A stretch of DNA of 21,370 nt, taken from Candidatus Krumholzibacteriia bacterium. GTDB taxonomy: Bacteria; Krumholzibacteriota; Krumholzibacteriia; LZORAL124-64-63. Of the stretch, positions 1 through 8,756 are shown in pieces. A program made the position numbers and the translations under genes. Each line of letters begins with the position of its first letter. Within the stretch, counting starts at the first letter, position 1. The notes beneath the pieces are model-generated. The model ran no database searches. It worked only from the letters and a program-made list of their open reading frames with translations, and had not been told where the DNA came from. The DNA is taken from positions 1 through 21,370 of the forward strand of contig JACZKN010000256.1 of NCBI GenBank assembly GCA_014859985.1, in the 5' to 3' direction.

Positions 1-1894
1 GCCGCAGGAAGGCCGCCCGCAGGGCCTCGGTGTCCGGCGCGCCCGGCTCGCCGGCGACCACCACCTCGAAGTGGCTCCACAGCAGCTTGCCCGCCCCCTC
101 CAGCCACCAGGCCAGCTCCGGTCCCGCGTCCGCCAGCAGCCGGCCGCAGGCGCCCAGGGCCGCACGGGCCTCGTCCCGGTAGGACGCCTCGCCCGTCAGG
201 GCGGCCAGGTCCAGCAGCAGGTTCACCATGACCGCGCCCCCGGAGGGCTCGACCGAATCGAAGTACTCGACGGTGCGGCCCAGGGGTGCGTCGGTTTCGT
301 CGTCCGCCAGATGCCAGCCGCCGCCCCGGCGGCCGAAGCGGGACCGGGCATGGTCGGCCAGTTCGCGGGCCTGGGCCAGGCGGCGCGGATCGCCGGAGAC
401 CTGGTGCATCTGCAGCAGGCCGGCGGCCAGGAAGGCGTAGTCGTCCAGGATGCCGCGCCCGGCGGTGCGGCCGTCCTCGCTGGTGCGCCTGAGGGAACCG
501 TCCTCTTGCCGGTGCACCTCGAGCAGGTGGTCGGCGGCCTCTTCGGCGGCCTCGAGCCAGCGCCGCTGGCCGGTCAGCGCCGTCGCCTGGGCCAACGCGG
601 CCAGCACCAGGCCGTTCCAGGAGGCCACGATCTTGCGGTCCAGGCCCGGCGGCGTGCGCTCGGCCCGCACCCGGCGCAGGGTCCCGCGGTGGCGGGCGAA
701 GAGGCCGCGCACCTCGTCCTCGGCGCGGCCGTGGTGGGCGGCGACGGCGGCCGGGTCGGTGCGGCGCGTCAGCACGCTGCTGCCCGTCTGTTCGAAGTTG
801 CCTTCGGCGCTGACGCCCAGCAGGTCCGCCAGCACCGGGCCGTCGGCGGTGCCCACGGCCGCGGCGAGCTGCGCCCGGTCCCAGACGTAGAAGGTGCCCT
901 CCTCGCCGCCGGAGTCGGCGTCCCAGCTGGCGTAGAAGGCGCCGCGGGGGTCGCGCATCTCCCGCAGCAGGAAGTCCAGCACGTCCAGGCCGGTGGCGGT
1001 CCAGTCCTCGCGGCCCATGACCGCGCCCGCCTCCAGGAACAGCCCCGCCAGCTGGCCGTTGTCGTAGAGCATCTTCTCGAAGTGGGGCACGGTCCAGGCG
1101 GGGTCGGTGCAGTAGCGGTGGAAGCCGCCGCCCACGTGGTCCTGCAGGCCGCCCGCCTGCATGGCGTCGAGGGTGCCGGTGATGATCTCCGCCAGCTCGG
1201 GATCGCCGTGGCGCCGCCACTCGTGCAGGAGCCAGCGCCATTTGACCGGCGTGGGGAACTTCTGCTGCTGGCGGAAGCCGTGCCAGGTGGCGTCGTGCTG
1301 CTCCTTGGCCTTGGCCACCGCCGCGGCCACCAGGCTGCGGGCCAGGTCGCCGCCGCCCGGGTCCAGGTCGCCGCGGCGGGCGATCTCCCGGGCCATCTCC
1401 GCCGCCTGCTTCTCCAGCTCGCCGCGCTGGCTGCGGTACACGTCGACGATGCGCTGCGCCAGCTGCTGGAACTGCGGCTTGGGGAAGTAGGTGCCCCCGT
1501 AGAAGGGCTGCAGGTCCGGGGTCAGGAACACCGACATGGGCCAGCCGCCGCGCCCGGTCAGCATCTGCACGGCGTCCATGTAGACCGCGTCCAGGTCCGG
1601 CCGCTCCTCCCGGTCCACCTTGATCGAGACGAAGTGCCGGTTCATGAACACGGCCACGTCGTCGTGCTCGAAGACCTCGTGCTCCATGACGTGGCACCAG
1701 TGGCAGCTGCTGTAACCGATGGACAGGAAGACGGGCTTGTCCTGCGCGCGGGCCGCGGCCAGGGCCTCGTCCCCCCAGGGGTACCAGTCGATGGGGTTGT
1801 GGGCGTGCTGGCGCAGGTACAGCGAGGGCTCGCCCTTGAGGTGGTTGCCGTGCTCGCGCAGGTAGGCGGGGGTGCGTGGATTCGCTTCGGCCAT
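1..1894 (-). CDS. YyaL/SPATA20-type thioredoxin-fold (DUF255) protein, C-terminus cut by window edge
   Basis: About 631 residues are visible, read from ATG at 1894 and running off the left edge with no stop; relatives are usually near 650-700 aa, so only a short C-terminal piece should be missing. The N-terminal thioredoxin-like domain carries the family signature SCHWCHVME, with cysteines at about residues 64 and 67, followed by GGWPMSVFLTP and GGTYFP. The rest looks like the alpha/alpha-barrel typical of the family, for example HFEKMLYDNGQL and SWNGL. Family members are cytosolic and are annotated as thioredoxin-domain proteins; their substrate is not firmly known. The start is supported by an AGG-containing site about 9 bases upstream. 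A frameshifted sigma-like gene lies 128 bases upstream on the same strand, so the two may have shared a transcript. Family assignment is secure; cellular role is not. Confidence 0.9.
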   Translation of the reverse strand, partial: MAEANPRTPAYLREHGNHLKGEPSLYLRQHAHNPIDWYPWGDEALAAARAQDKPVFLSIGYSSCHWCHVMEHEVFEHDDVAVFMNRHFVSIKVDREERPDLDAVYMDAVQMLTGRGGWPMSVFLTPDLQPFYGGTYFPKPQFQQLAQRIVDVYRSQRGELEKQAAEMAREIARRGDLDPGGGDLARSLVAAAVAKAKEQHDATWHGFRQQQKFPTPVKWRWLLHEWRRHGDPELAEIITGTLDAMQAGGLQDHVGGGFHRYCTDPAWTVPHFEKMLYDNGQLAGLFLEAGAVMGREDWTATGLDVLDFLLREMRDPRGAFYASWDADSGGEEGTFYVWDRAQLAAAVGTADGPVLADLLGVSAEGNFEQTGSSVLTRRTDPAAVAAHHGRAEDEVRGLFARHRGTLRRVRAERTPPGLDRKIVASWNGLVLAALAQATALTGQRRWLEAAEEAADHLLEVHRQEDGSLRRTSEDGRTAGRGILDDYAFLAAGLLQMHQVSGDPRRLAQARELADHARSRFGRRGGGWHLADDETDAPLGRTVEYFDSVEPSGGAVMVNLLLDLAALTGEASYRDEARAALGACGRLLADAGPELAWWLEGAGKLLWSHFEVVVAGEPGAPDTEALRAAFLR

Positions 1895-2022
1895 GGGCAA
1901 ACCTGCCGGGAAGACGATGGAAACCAGTTAGGCCCTGCGGTCCTCAAGGGAGACGGTGCGGCCTGGTGAATCCATGGTAGGGCAGGTGCGGTGATCCGCA
2001 AGCGGAGCGGCCCGGGAACGAG

Positions 2023-2497
2023 TCAGGAACGGTCGCGGGGGGAGGGGCGGCTTTCCCGTGAGGCGTCGGCGCCTTCGTCCTGGGCCGCGAGTTGCTCGCG
2101 CAGCCGCCGCCGGCCGCGGCTGAGGCGGGCCTTGACGGTGCCTTCGGGCTCGTCCAGGACCACGGCGATCTCCCGGGTGGTCAGGTCGCCCCCAGTAGTG
2201 CAGGCGCATGGCCTCGCGGGTGTCCTCGTCCAGCCGGGCGATGGCCCGGATTAGCTCGCCGGCGGGGTGGCGGGCTGCCAGGAGGGCCTGCACCGCAGGG
2301 TCGTTTCCCCCGTCCCACACCGGCAGCACGTCGGCCAGCACAGGGCCCACCGACCACAATCCATTGCGGTGCGTATCGTACCAGTACACAACATCCTGGT
2401 AGCTGATGAGGCGTCCCAGGGCCGGGCCCGGGGCGCCGGGTTGCGGATTTTCGGCGATTCTCGTCATCACCCTGCAACCATTCCGGGAGTTCTGCAT
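2023..2497 (-). pseudogene. Frameshifted sigma-70 region-4-like gene
   Basis: Read from ATG at 2497 (AGGA five bases upstream), the first frame ends its recognisable part with IARLDEDTREAMRLHYWG. The matching second half of the helix-turn-helix, DLTTREIAVVLDEPEGTVKARLSRGRRRL, given here only as a description of positions about 2092-2188, continues in another frame and stops at 2023-2025. The switch coincides with a run of five C (plus strand) at 2189-2193; removing one base restores one frame. Together the two halves match sigma-70 region 4 of ECF-type factors (promoter -35 recognition). The first 85 or so residues do not resemble sigma region 2, so this is either a truncated factor or a region-4-only regulator. 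The frameshift may be a true mutation or a homopolymer sequencing error. Confidence 0.6.
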
Positions 2498-2712
2498 TGT
2501 TTCCTATACCGGATTCCATGGGTCACGCGGTCAGGCGAACCCGAGATTTCGGCGATTCCGCGATATCGGTGCAAGCGAAAGACCCGCAACGGATTCGATT
2601 CTAGCAGAACCGGAGGGACGGGCAAGGGGGACGCCGGGGCACTTCCCTCGATCCATGGTGGGCCATCGGTAGCGGTGGGGGAATCCGGGGATCGCACCCC
2701 GGCGGAGAGCGT

Positions 2713-2746
2713 GGCGGCGGGCCTGCACCCGCCGCCATTGCTTTTT
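2713..2746 (+). terminator. Terminator-like hairpin upstream of the iron-sulfur carrier gene
   Basis: GGCGGCGGG (2713-2721) pairs perfectly with CCCGCCGCC (2728-2736) around a six-base loop, followed within six bases by CTTTTT (2741-2746). The T-run is on the plus strand, so it would stop plus-strand transcripts. No plus-strand gene ends upstream, so it may terminate a short unannotated RNA, insulate the carrier gene, or have no function. Confidence 0.4.
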
Positions 2747-2780
2747 GGTCCCCCGGCGCCCGGCCAAGGCGATTCCGGGT

Positions 2781-2809
2781 TTGCACTTCCCACGCATATG
2801 GAATAAATT
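2781..2809 (+). promoter_or_regulatory. Candidate promoter of the iron-sulfur carrier gene
   Basis: TTGCAC (2781-2786) and TAAATT (2804-2809) are separated by 17 bases in an AT-rich pocket unlike the surrounding GC-rich DNA. The -35 match is weak (3 of 6) and the -10 match moderate (4 of 6). A start near 2816 would leave a leader of about 30 bases before the GTG at 2847. Confidence 0.35.
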
Positions 2810-2846
2810 CGCTCCGGTTTGGGGACGACGTGGAGGAGATTGCCCC

Positions 2847-3188
2847 GTGATCACCCTGACGGACGCCGCCGCCGCGGAGATCCGCCGCCGCCTGGACGCG
2901 GACGGCGGACCGGCCGTCGTGCGGGTGGGGCTGAAGCCGGGGGGCTGCGCCGGCACGAAGTACGTGGTCGAGGTGGGAGCGCCCTCGCGGCAGGACGATG
3001 GCGTGGCCGAGCGCGACGGGCTCGTCGTGGCCTGGGACCGGGAGGCGGCGCTCCTGCTCGAGGGCCTGGTCCTGGACTGGGTCGACGCCCTGATGGGCGG
3101 GGGCTGGCGCTTCGCCAACCCCAACGCCGGCAGCACCTGCGGATGCGGCGAATCCTTCCGCCCGCTGCTGGAACCCGATTCCCGTTAG
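2847..3188 (+). CDS. A-type iron-sulfur cluster carrier (IscA/SufA/ErpA/HesB family)
   Basis: This 113-residue protein begins ITLTDAAAAEIRRRL, has LKPGGCAGTKY with C34, and ends with STCGCGES giving C98 and C100. Three cysteines in this pattern are the cluster ligands of A-type carriers, which accept iron-sulfur clusters from a scaffold and deliver them to apoproteins in the cytosol. Length is normal (about 105-125 aa). The GTG start at 2847 is chosen because GGAGGAGA lies seven bases upstream and the family's N-terminus begins there; an upstream ATG at 2745 would add an unrelated extension that runs through the candidate promoter. It stands alone before the ACIII operon, whose ActB needs several iron-sulfur clusters, but a functional link is only inference. 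Confidence 0.88.
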   Translation: MITLTDAAAAEIRRRLDADGGPAVVRVGLKPGGCAGTKYVVEVGAPSRQDDGVAERDGLVVAWDREAALLLEGLVLDWVDALMGGGWRFANPNAGSTCGCGESFRPLLEPDSR

Positions 3189-3259
3189 CAGCGCCGTCCA
3201 CCACGGCGTCCGCAAGCGGCCGCGGCGGGCGCCAAGGGTCCGCGCGATCCGGTTTTTCA

Positions 3260-3288
3260 TTGTCACTGCGGGGGGCGCCGCCTAGAAT
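3260..3288 (+). promoter_or_regulatory. Sigma-70-type promoter of the ACIII operon
   Basis: TTGTCA (3260-3265, five of six to consensus) and TAGAAT (3283-3288, five of six) are separated by exactly 17 bases. It lies in the only sizeable gap before actA, about 95 bases upstream of its start, so it is the natural promoter for the 11-kb operon. The rest of the 3189-3383 gap shows no gene. This is the best promoter match seen in the window; no operator could be identified. Confidence 0.7.
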
Positions 3289-3383
3289 CGGCCCCGCACC
3301 AGAGCACCACCCTCGCCTGCGGCGGCCCCGGTCGTCCGGGGCGTCGGTCCGTCCGTTTCTGCCGCCCAGAGGGGGAGGGTCGC

Positions 3384-4088
3384 TTGGCACCCGATCACGA
3401 CGATCTCAGCAGGGGACCCGGGCACGGGGCCACCGAGACCGACAAGTTCGTCTTCCCCAAGTGGACCAACCGGCTGCGCGAGGCCTCGGCCGTCCTGGCC
3501 GTGGGCGGGCTGCTCTATGCCGTGGTGCTGGTGACCGGGGTGTTCTCGCCGCAGAACACCGCCGTCGGCTACGCACCGGAGCAGCCGGTGCCCTACAGCC
3601 ACGCCCTGCACGCCGGGAAGATGGGCATCGACTGCCGCTACTGCCACAACACGGTGGAGACCACCGCCAAGGCCAACATCCCGCCGACCGCGACGTGCCT
3701 GAACTGCCACGCCACCGTGCGCACGCAGAGCGAACTGCTCGAGCCGGTCCGCCGCAGCGCCGAGACCGGCGAGCCCATCAAGTGGGTGCGGGTCCACGAC
3801 CTGCCCGACTACGCGTATTTCAACCACGCCGGCCACATCCAGTCGGGCGTCGCCTGCGTCAGCTGCCACGGCCGCGTCGACCGGATGGAGGTGGTCGAGC
3901 AGGTCCAGCCCCTGACCATGGGCTGGTGCCTGGAGTGCCACCGCGACCCGGCGCCCCACATCCGGCCGGTCGAGTTCGTCACCGACATGGAATGGCGGCC
4001 CGAGGGCGACGCGCGCGAGCTGGGCGCCCGCCTGATGCAGGAGAAGGGCATCGCCCCGTCCACCGATTGCACGACCTGCCACCGCTAG
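3384..4088 (+). CDS. actA: ACIII subunit ActA, membrane-anchored pentaheme cytochrome c
   Basis: A 234-residue protein with one membrane helix (about 33-54) and five CXXCH heme sites: CRYCH (84), CLNCH (105), CVSCH (158), CLECH (182) and CTTCH (229). Five hemes and one N-terminal helix are the hallmark of ActA, the large periplasmic cytochrome of alternative complex III, the quinol:electron-acceptor oxidoreductase that replaces the bc1 complex in many bacteria. It is thought to carry electrons from the iron-sulfur subunit ActB to the monoheme ActE or to an acceptor. The start is TTG at 3384 with GGGGGAGGG just upstream. It is the first gene of the operon, followed by actB after 14 bases. Confidence 0.93.
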   Translation: MAPDHDDLSRGPGHGATETDKFVFPKWTNRLREASAVLAVGGLLYAVVLVTGVFSPQNTAVGYAPEQPVPYSHALHAGKMGIDCRYCHNTVETTAKANIPPTATCLNCHATVRTQSELLEPVRRSAETGEPIKWVRVHDLPDYAYFNHAGHIQSGVACVSCHGRVDRMEVVEQVQPLTMGWCLECHRDPAPHIRPVEFVTDMEWRPEGDARELGARLMQEKGIAPSTDCTTCHR

Positions 4089-4102
4089 GGAAGGTACCGA
4101 GC

Positions 4103-7100
4103 ATGTCCGAGACCGCGCACAGCCCGCTCCGGGGCCAGGACTACTGGCGCAGCCTGCAGGAACTGGCGGACACCGACGAGTTCCGGCACCAGCTGGACAA
4201 CGAGTTCCCCGGCGGCGTCGACGCCCCCGGCGGCATGACCCGGCGGCGCTTCCTGCAGATCATGTCCGCGTCCATCGCCCTCAGCAGCCTGGCCGGGTGC
4301 CGCTGGCCCACCGAGCGCATCGTGCCTTTCGCCAAGCGGCCCGCCGGCTACGCTCCCGGCACGCCCCTGCAGTTCGCCACCACCTTCGAGCTGGGCCCCG
4401 TCGCCCACGCGGTGCTGGCCACCAGCTACGACGGCCGCCCCATCAAGATCGACGGCAACCCCGAGTTCGCCCTCAGCGGCGGCGCCACCAGCGCCCTCGC
4501 CCAGGCCAGCGTCCTGGACCTGTACGATCCGGACCGCAGCAAGGCCGTGATCTCCCGCCGCGGCCGCAGCGCGGCCGAGACCGACTGGGCCACCTTCGGC
4601 GAATGGGCCGCCGGGCATTTCGGGGCGCTGCGCGGCAAGGGCGCGGGCCTGGCCATCCTGACCGGCGCCACCAGCTCGCCCTCGCTGCGCGGGCTGCTGG
4701 AGCAGGCGGGCCGGGCCTTCCCCGGCAGCCGCACCTACCAGTGGGAGCCGGTCTGCCGCCGCAACGAGATCCTGGGGGCAAAGGCCGCCTTCGGGCAGCC
4801 GGCCCGGCCCCAGCTGGACCTCGAGCGCGCCGCGGTCATCGTCGACTTCGACGCCAACGTGCTGCAGGACGGGGCCACGGCGCTCAAGTGCAGCCGCCAG
4901 TTCGCCAAAGGGCGCAAGCCGGACCAGGGCCGCATGAACCGCCTCTACTGCTGGGAAAGCGGCTACTCCACCACCGGCGGCATGGCCGACCACCGCTTCC
5001 CCACCCCGGCCCGGGACATCGGCCCGGCGGCGTGGGCGCTGGCGGCGGAGCTCGTGCTGGGCGAGGGATTGCCCCTGCCGGTGGGCGCCGGCCTCAGCCG
5101 GGGAGACCTTTCCCGCTGGCGCGGCCACGCCGCCGGCGGCGCGCACCTGGGCGCGGTGGCCCGGGACCTGATGGCCAACCGCGGCAAAAGCCTCCTGGTG
5201 GCGGGCCTGCGCCAGCCGGCAGCGGTGCACGGCCTGGTGCACACCTTGAACACGGCCCTGGGCAACGTCGGCACCACCATCACCTTCATCCCCATGGCGG
5301 TGCCGGATTTCGGCACCATCGAGGACCTGGTGCGCGACCTGGACGCGGGCCGCATCGACACCCTCGTGATCCTGGACGGCAACCCGGTCTACACGGCGCC
5401 GGCGGACCTGGACTTCCCCGCGGCCCTGGGCAAGGCCGCCCACCGCATCCACCTCGGCGACAAGGACGACGCCACGGGCAAGGCGTGCACCTGGCACCTG
5501 CCCAGGGCCCACTACCTGGAGGCCTGGAGCGACGCCACGGGCTGGGACGGCAGCTACCTGGCCGTGCAGCCGTTGATCGCGCCCCTCTACGACGGCCACA
5601 CGGCCGCCGAGCTGCTGAGCCTGATGGTCGACGAGACGCCACGCACCGGCTGGCAGATCGCCCGCGACACCTTCGCGGTGATGACCGGCGGCCGGGCGCC
5701 GGCGCCGCCGCAGGACACCGATCGCGCCTTCGAGCAAGGCTGGCAGGCCTTCGTCCACGACGGCTTCCTGCAGGGCAGCGGCCGGGAACGGGGCGAGACC
5801 CTGGCCCTGGCCGGCGGCGCCGTCGCGGCCCCCGCCGAGGGCGCGGAGCTGGGGCCGCAGAACCTGGAGATCGTCTTCGTCCACGACCAGAGCGTGTGGG
5901 ACGGCCGCTTCGCCGACAACGCCTGGCTGCAGGAGATGCCGGACTTCATGTCCAAGCTCACCTGGGACAACGCGGCCCTGATCGGGCCGGCCACCGCCGA
6001 CGCCCTGGGCCTGAAGCACGGCGATCTGGTGGAGCTGAACCTGGGCGGCCGTACGGTGGAGGCGCCCGTGTACGTGCAGCCGGGGCAGGCCCGCTGGTCG
6101 GTGACCGTGTCCCTGGGCTACGGCCGCACCGACTGCGGCCGCGTGGGCCTCGGCGCCGGCTTCGACGCCTATCGCCTGCGCACCTTCGCCGCCCGCGACT
6201 TCGCGGCGGGCCTGACGGTCGGCCGCACCGGCCGCACCCACGTGCTGGCCACCACCCAGGACCACCACGCCATCGACCAGCGGGGCGCGGCCGAGGTGCA
6301 GTCCCGGGTGCCGCGCCTGGTGCGCGAGGGCACCCTGGCGGACTACGAGGCCGACGGCCATTTCGCCGACCACCTGGGCATCCACCACCCGCCCTTGCTG
6401 TCGCTCTGGAAGGAGAAGGAGTACACCGGCCACAAGTGGGGCATGGGCGTCGACCTGAACGCCTGCAACGGCTGCAACGCCTGCCTGATCGGCTGCCAGA
6501 GCGAGAACAACGTCCCCGTCGTCGGCAAGGACGAGGTGGCCCGCGGCCGGGAGATGAGCTGGATCCGCCTGGACCGCTACTTCCTGGGCGATCCCGAGGC
6601 CCCGACGGTCACGCCCCAGCCGGTGGGCTGCGTCCACTGCGAACTGGCGCCCTGCGAGCAGGTGTGCCCGGTGGCCGCGACCCTGCACACCGAGGAGGGC
6701 CTCAACGCCATGGTCTACAACCGCTGCGTGGGCACCCGCTACTGCTCCAACAACTGCCCCTACAAGGTGCGGCGGTTCAACTGGTTCAACAACTTCGAGG
6801 ATCTGACGGCCACCCAGCGCCTGGTGCTGAACCCGGACGTGACGGTGCGCGCCCGCGGCGTCATGGAGAAGTGCACCTACTGCGTGCAGCGCATCGAGAA
6901 GGCCCGCGTCGCGGCCCGGGTCGAGGGGAGGCGGATCATGGACGGCGACATCACCCCGGCCTGCGCCCAGACCTGCCCCACCGAGGCCATCGTCTTCGGC
7001 GACCTGAACGACCCGACCAGCCGGGTCAGCCGGATGCGGGAGGACAGCCGCGCCTACGACCTGCTGGGCTACCTGAACGTCAAGCCGCGCACCTTCTACC

Positions 7101-7213
7101 TGGCGCGGCTGCGCAACCCGAACCCGGAGATCGCGCCGGCCCGGATGCACGACGGGCACGGCGGCGGCCACGACCAGGACCACGCCCAGGAGGCCGGGCA
7201 CGGCCACGGCTAG
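4103..7213 (+). CDS. actB: ACIII subunit ActB, molybdopterin-like plus iron-sulfur protein
   Basis: This 1036-residue protein is a natural fusion typical of ActB. TRRRFLQ (46-52) is a Tat-like signal followed by LAGC (C66), a possible lipidation site. Residues about 75-760 resemble the catalytic domain of molybdopterin oxidoreductases, a domain known in ACIII to lack the molybdenum cofactor. The C-terminal part carries the ferredoxin-like clusters: C788/791/794/798, C843/846/851/855, C875/881/885 and C924/927/954/958. The total of 15 cysteines fits three [4Fe-4S] and one [3Fe-4S] cluster, as described for ACIII. It passes electrons from the quinol site in the NrfD-like subunits to ActA. The extreme C-terminus (about 1015-1036) is rich in histidine and glycine, which could bind metal. 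No break is seen. Confidence 0.93.
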   Translation: MSETAHSPLRGQDYWRSLQELADTDEFRHQLDNEFPGGVDAPGGMTRRRFLQIMSASIALSSLAGCRWPTERIVPFAKRPAGYAPGTPLQFATTFELGPVAHAVLATSYDGRPIKIDGNPEFALSGGATSALAQASVLDLYDPDRSKAVISRRGRSAAETDWATFGEWAAGHFGALRGKGAGLAILTGATSSPSLRGLLEQAGRAFPGSRTYQWEPVCRRNEILGAKAAFGQPARPQLDLERAAVIVDFDANVLQDGATALKCSRQFAKGRKPDQGRMNRLYCWESGYSTTGGMADHRFPTPARDIGPAAWALAAELVLGEGLPLPVGAGLSRGDLSRWRGHAAGGAHLGAVARDLMANRGKSLLVAGLRQPAAVHGLVHTLNTALGNVGTTITFIPMAVPDFGTIEDLVRDLDAGRIDTLVILDGNPVYTAPADLDFPAALGKAAHRIHLGDKDDATGKACTWHLPRAHYLEAWSDATGWDGSYLAVQPLIAPLYDGHTAAELLSLMVDETPRTGWQIARDTFAVMTGGRAPAPPQDTDRAFEQGWQAFVHDGFLQGSGRERGETLALAGGAVAAPAEGAELGPQNLEIVFVHDQSVWDGRFADNAWLQEMPDFMSKLTWDNAALIGPATADALGLKHGDLVELNLGGRTVEAPVYVQPGQARWSVTVSLGYGRTDCGRVGLGAGFDAYRLRTFAARDFAAGLTVGRTGRTHVLATTQDHHAIDQRGAAEVQSRVPRLVREGTLADYEADGHFADHLGIHHPPLLSLWKEKEYTGHKWGMGVDLNACNGCNACLIGCQSENNVPVVGKDEVARGREMSWIRLDRYFLGDPEAPTVTPQPVGCVHCELAPCEQVCPVAATLHTEEGLNAMVYNRCVGTRYCSNNCPYKVRRFNWFNNFEDLTATQRLVLNPDVTVRARGVMEKCTYCVQRIEKARVAARVEGRRIMDGDITPACAQTCPTEAIVFGDLNDPTSRVSRMREDSRAYDLLGYLNVKPRTFYLARLRNPNPEIAPARMHDGHGGGHDQDHAQEAGHGHG

Positions 7214-7280
7214 CCCGGGCCGCGCACCGCATGGACACGAGTCCCCGGAACCGCACGACAACGGAACTGGAGCCTGAAAC

Positions 7281-8756
7281 ATGAAATCGCCGGTCACCGA
7301 TCCCCTGGACAACACGCTCGACGACCCGACCCGGTCGCCCGAGCTGGTCCTGGGGAACAACGACTTCACGACGCTGACCGCGAAGGTCTCGGACATCGTC
7401 CTGGAGCGCCGGACGCCGCGGGCGTGGTACGTGGCCTTCATCGCCACGGCCGGCCTGACGGGCATCCTGTTCCTGATGATCGGGTACCTGTTCGTCAAGG
7501 GCGTCGGCGTGTGGGGCCTGAACAACCCCGTGGGCTGGGGCTGGGCCATCGTGAACTTCGTGTTCTGGGTGGGCATCGGCCACGCGGGCACCCTGATCTC
7601 GGCGATCCTCTTCCTGCTGCGGCAGAAGTGGCGCACCTCCATCAACCGCTTCGCCGAGGCCATGACCATCTTCGCGGTCATCTGCGCCGGCATCTTCCCG
7701 GGCATCCACGTCGGCCGGGTCTGGGTGGTCTACTGGCTGTTCCCGCTGCCCAACTACCAGGCCATGTGGCCCAACTTCCGCAGTCCCCTGCTGTGGGACG
7801 TGTTCGCCGTCGGCACCTACGCCACCGTCTCGCTGCTGTTCTGGTACACGGGCATGGTGCCCGACCTGGCGACCCTGCGCGACCGCGCGCGCGGGAAGCT
7901 GCAGCAGATCATCTACGGCTTCTTCGCCCTCGGCTGGCGGGGCAGCCACCGCCATTGGCACCGCTACGAGAAGGCTTACCTGATCCTGGCGGGCCTGGCC
8001 ACGCCGCTGGTGCTGTCGGTGCACTCGGTCGTGTCCTTCGACTTCGCCACCAGCCAGCTGCCGGGCTGGCACACCACCATCTTCCCGCCCTACTTCGTGG
8101 CGGGCGCCGTGTTCTCGGGCTTCGCCATGGTGGGCACCCTGCTCATCCCGGCGCGGCAGTGGTTCGGGCTGAAGGAGTTCATCACGCTCCACCACCTGGA
8201 GAACATGAACAAGATCATCCTGGCCACGGGCTCGATGGTGGGCTTCGCCTACGCCACCGAGTTCTTCATCGCCTGGTACGGCGGCAACCCCAACGAGAGC
8301 TTCGCGTTCGTCAACCGCGCCTTCGGGCCCTACGCCTGGGCCTACTGGATCATGGTCAGCTGCAACGTGATCACGCCGCAGCTGTTCTGGATCAAGCGCA
8401 TCCGCACCTCGGTGCCGGTCATGTGGGTCCTGTACATCTTCGTGAACATCGGCATGTGGTTCGAGCGCTTCGTGATCACCGTCACCTCGCTCTCGCGCGA
8501 CTTCCTGCCCTCGAGCTGGGCCTACTACAAGCCGACCCTGGTGGACATCCTGACCTTCGCCGGCAGCTTCGGCCTGTTCTTCACCCTGGTGCTGCTGTTC
8601 ATCCGCTTCCTGCCGATGGTGGCCATGGCCGAGGTCAAGACCGTGATGCCGATCGCCGACGCCCACAGCGGCGAGCGGCGCTCGGTCGGCGACTACCACG
8701 GCGACATTCCCCGGCACGCGCGCGGGCGCGACGACCGGGAAGGAGGTAGCCGCTGA
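7281..8756 (+). CDS. actC: ACIII subunit ActC, NrfD-like quinol-binding membrane protein
   Basis: A 491-residue polytopic protein with about ten hydrophobic segments and the NrfD/PsrC-type features of ActC, including HVGRVWVVYWLFPLPNY near residues 141-157 and FDFATSQLPGWH near 254-265. In ACIII this subunit holds the quinol-oxidation site next to ActB and may take part in proton movement. The ATG at 7281 has GGAG about nine bases upstream. A 67-base gap separates it from actB, and its TGA overlaps the actD start by one base, indicating translational coupling. Length is normal for the family. The last 40 residues are charged and probably cytoplasmic. Confidence 0.93.
   Translation: MKSPVTDPLDNTLDDPTRSPELVLGNNDFTTLTAKVSDIVLERRTPRAWYVAFIATAGLTGILFLMIGYLFVKGVGVWGLNNPVGWGWAIVNFVFWVGIGHAGTLISAILFLLRQKWRTSINRFAEAMTIFAVICAGIFPGIHVGRVWVVYWLFPLPNYQAMWPNFRSPLLWDVFAVGTYATVSLLFWYTGMVPDLATLRDRARGKLQQIIYGFFALGWRGSHRHWHRYEKAYLILAGLATPLVLSVHSVVSFDFATSQLPGWHTTIFPPYFVAGAVFSGFAMVGTLLIPARQWFGLKEFITLHHLENMNKIILATGSMVGFAYATEFFIAWYGGNPNESFAFVNRAFGPYAWAYWIMVSCNVITPQLFWIKRIRTSVPVMWVLYIFVNIGMWFERFVITVTSLSRDFLPSSWAYYKPTLVDILTFAGSFGLFFTLVLLFIRFLPMVAMAEVKTVMPIADAHSGERRSVGDYHGDIPRHARGRDDREGGSR

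Larger units (their letters stand above)
2498..2846. other. Spacer between the divergent sigma-like and iron-sulfur carrier genes
   Basis: I see no supported gene in this roughly 350-base stretch. It holds a perfect GC hairpin followed by a T-run (2713-2746) and a short AT-rich pocket with a candidate promoter (2781-2809) just before the iron-sulfur carrier gene. Confidence 0.5.

Noticed and set aside
71..1969. Long plus-strand open frame opposite the YyaL-type gene
   Set aside because: It is the antisense shadow of a GC-rich gene; its protein is low-complexity Gly/Val/Ala/Arg with no family features, whereas the minus strand encodes a clear family.
2660..2740. Possible tRNA or small structural RNA near the hairpin upstream of the iron-sulfur gene
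   Set aside because: A GGGG/CCCC stem around ATCGCAC vaguely resembles a T-arm, but no acceptor, anticodon arm or SRP/6S signature could be built.
4085..7705. Very long minus-strand open frame opposite actB and the start of actC
   Set aside because: Composition is typical of antisense GC-rich frames, and the plus strand carries unmistakable ActB and ActC.
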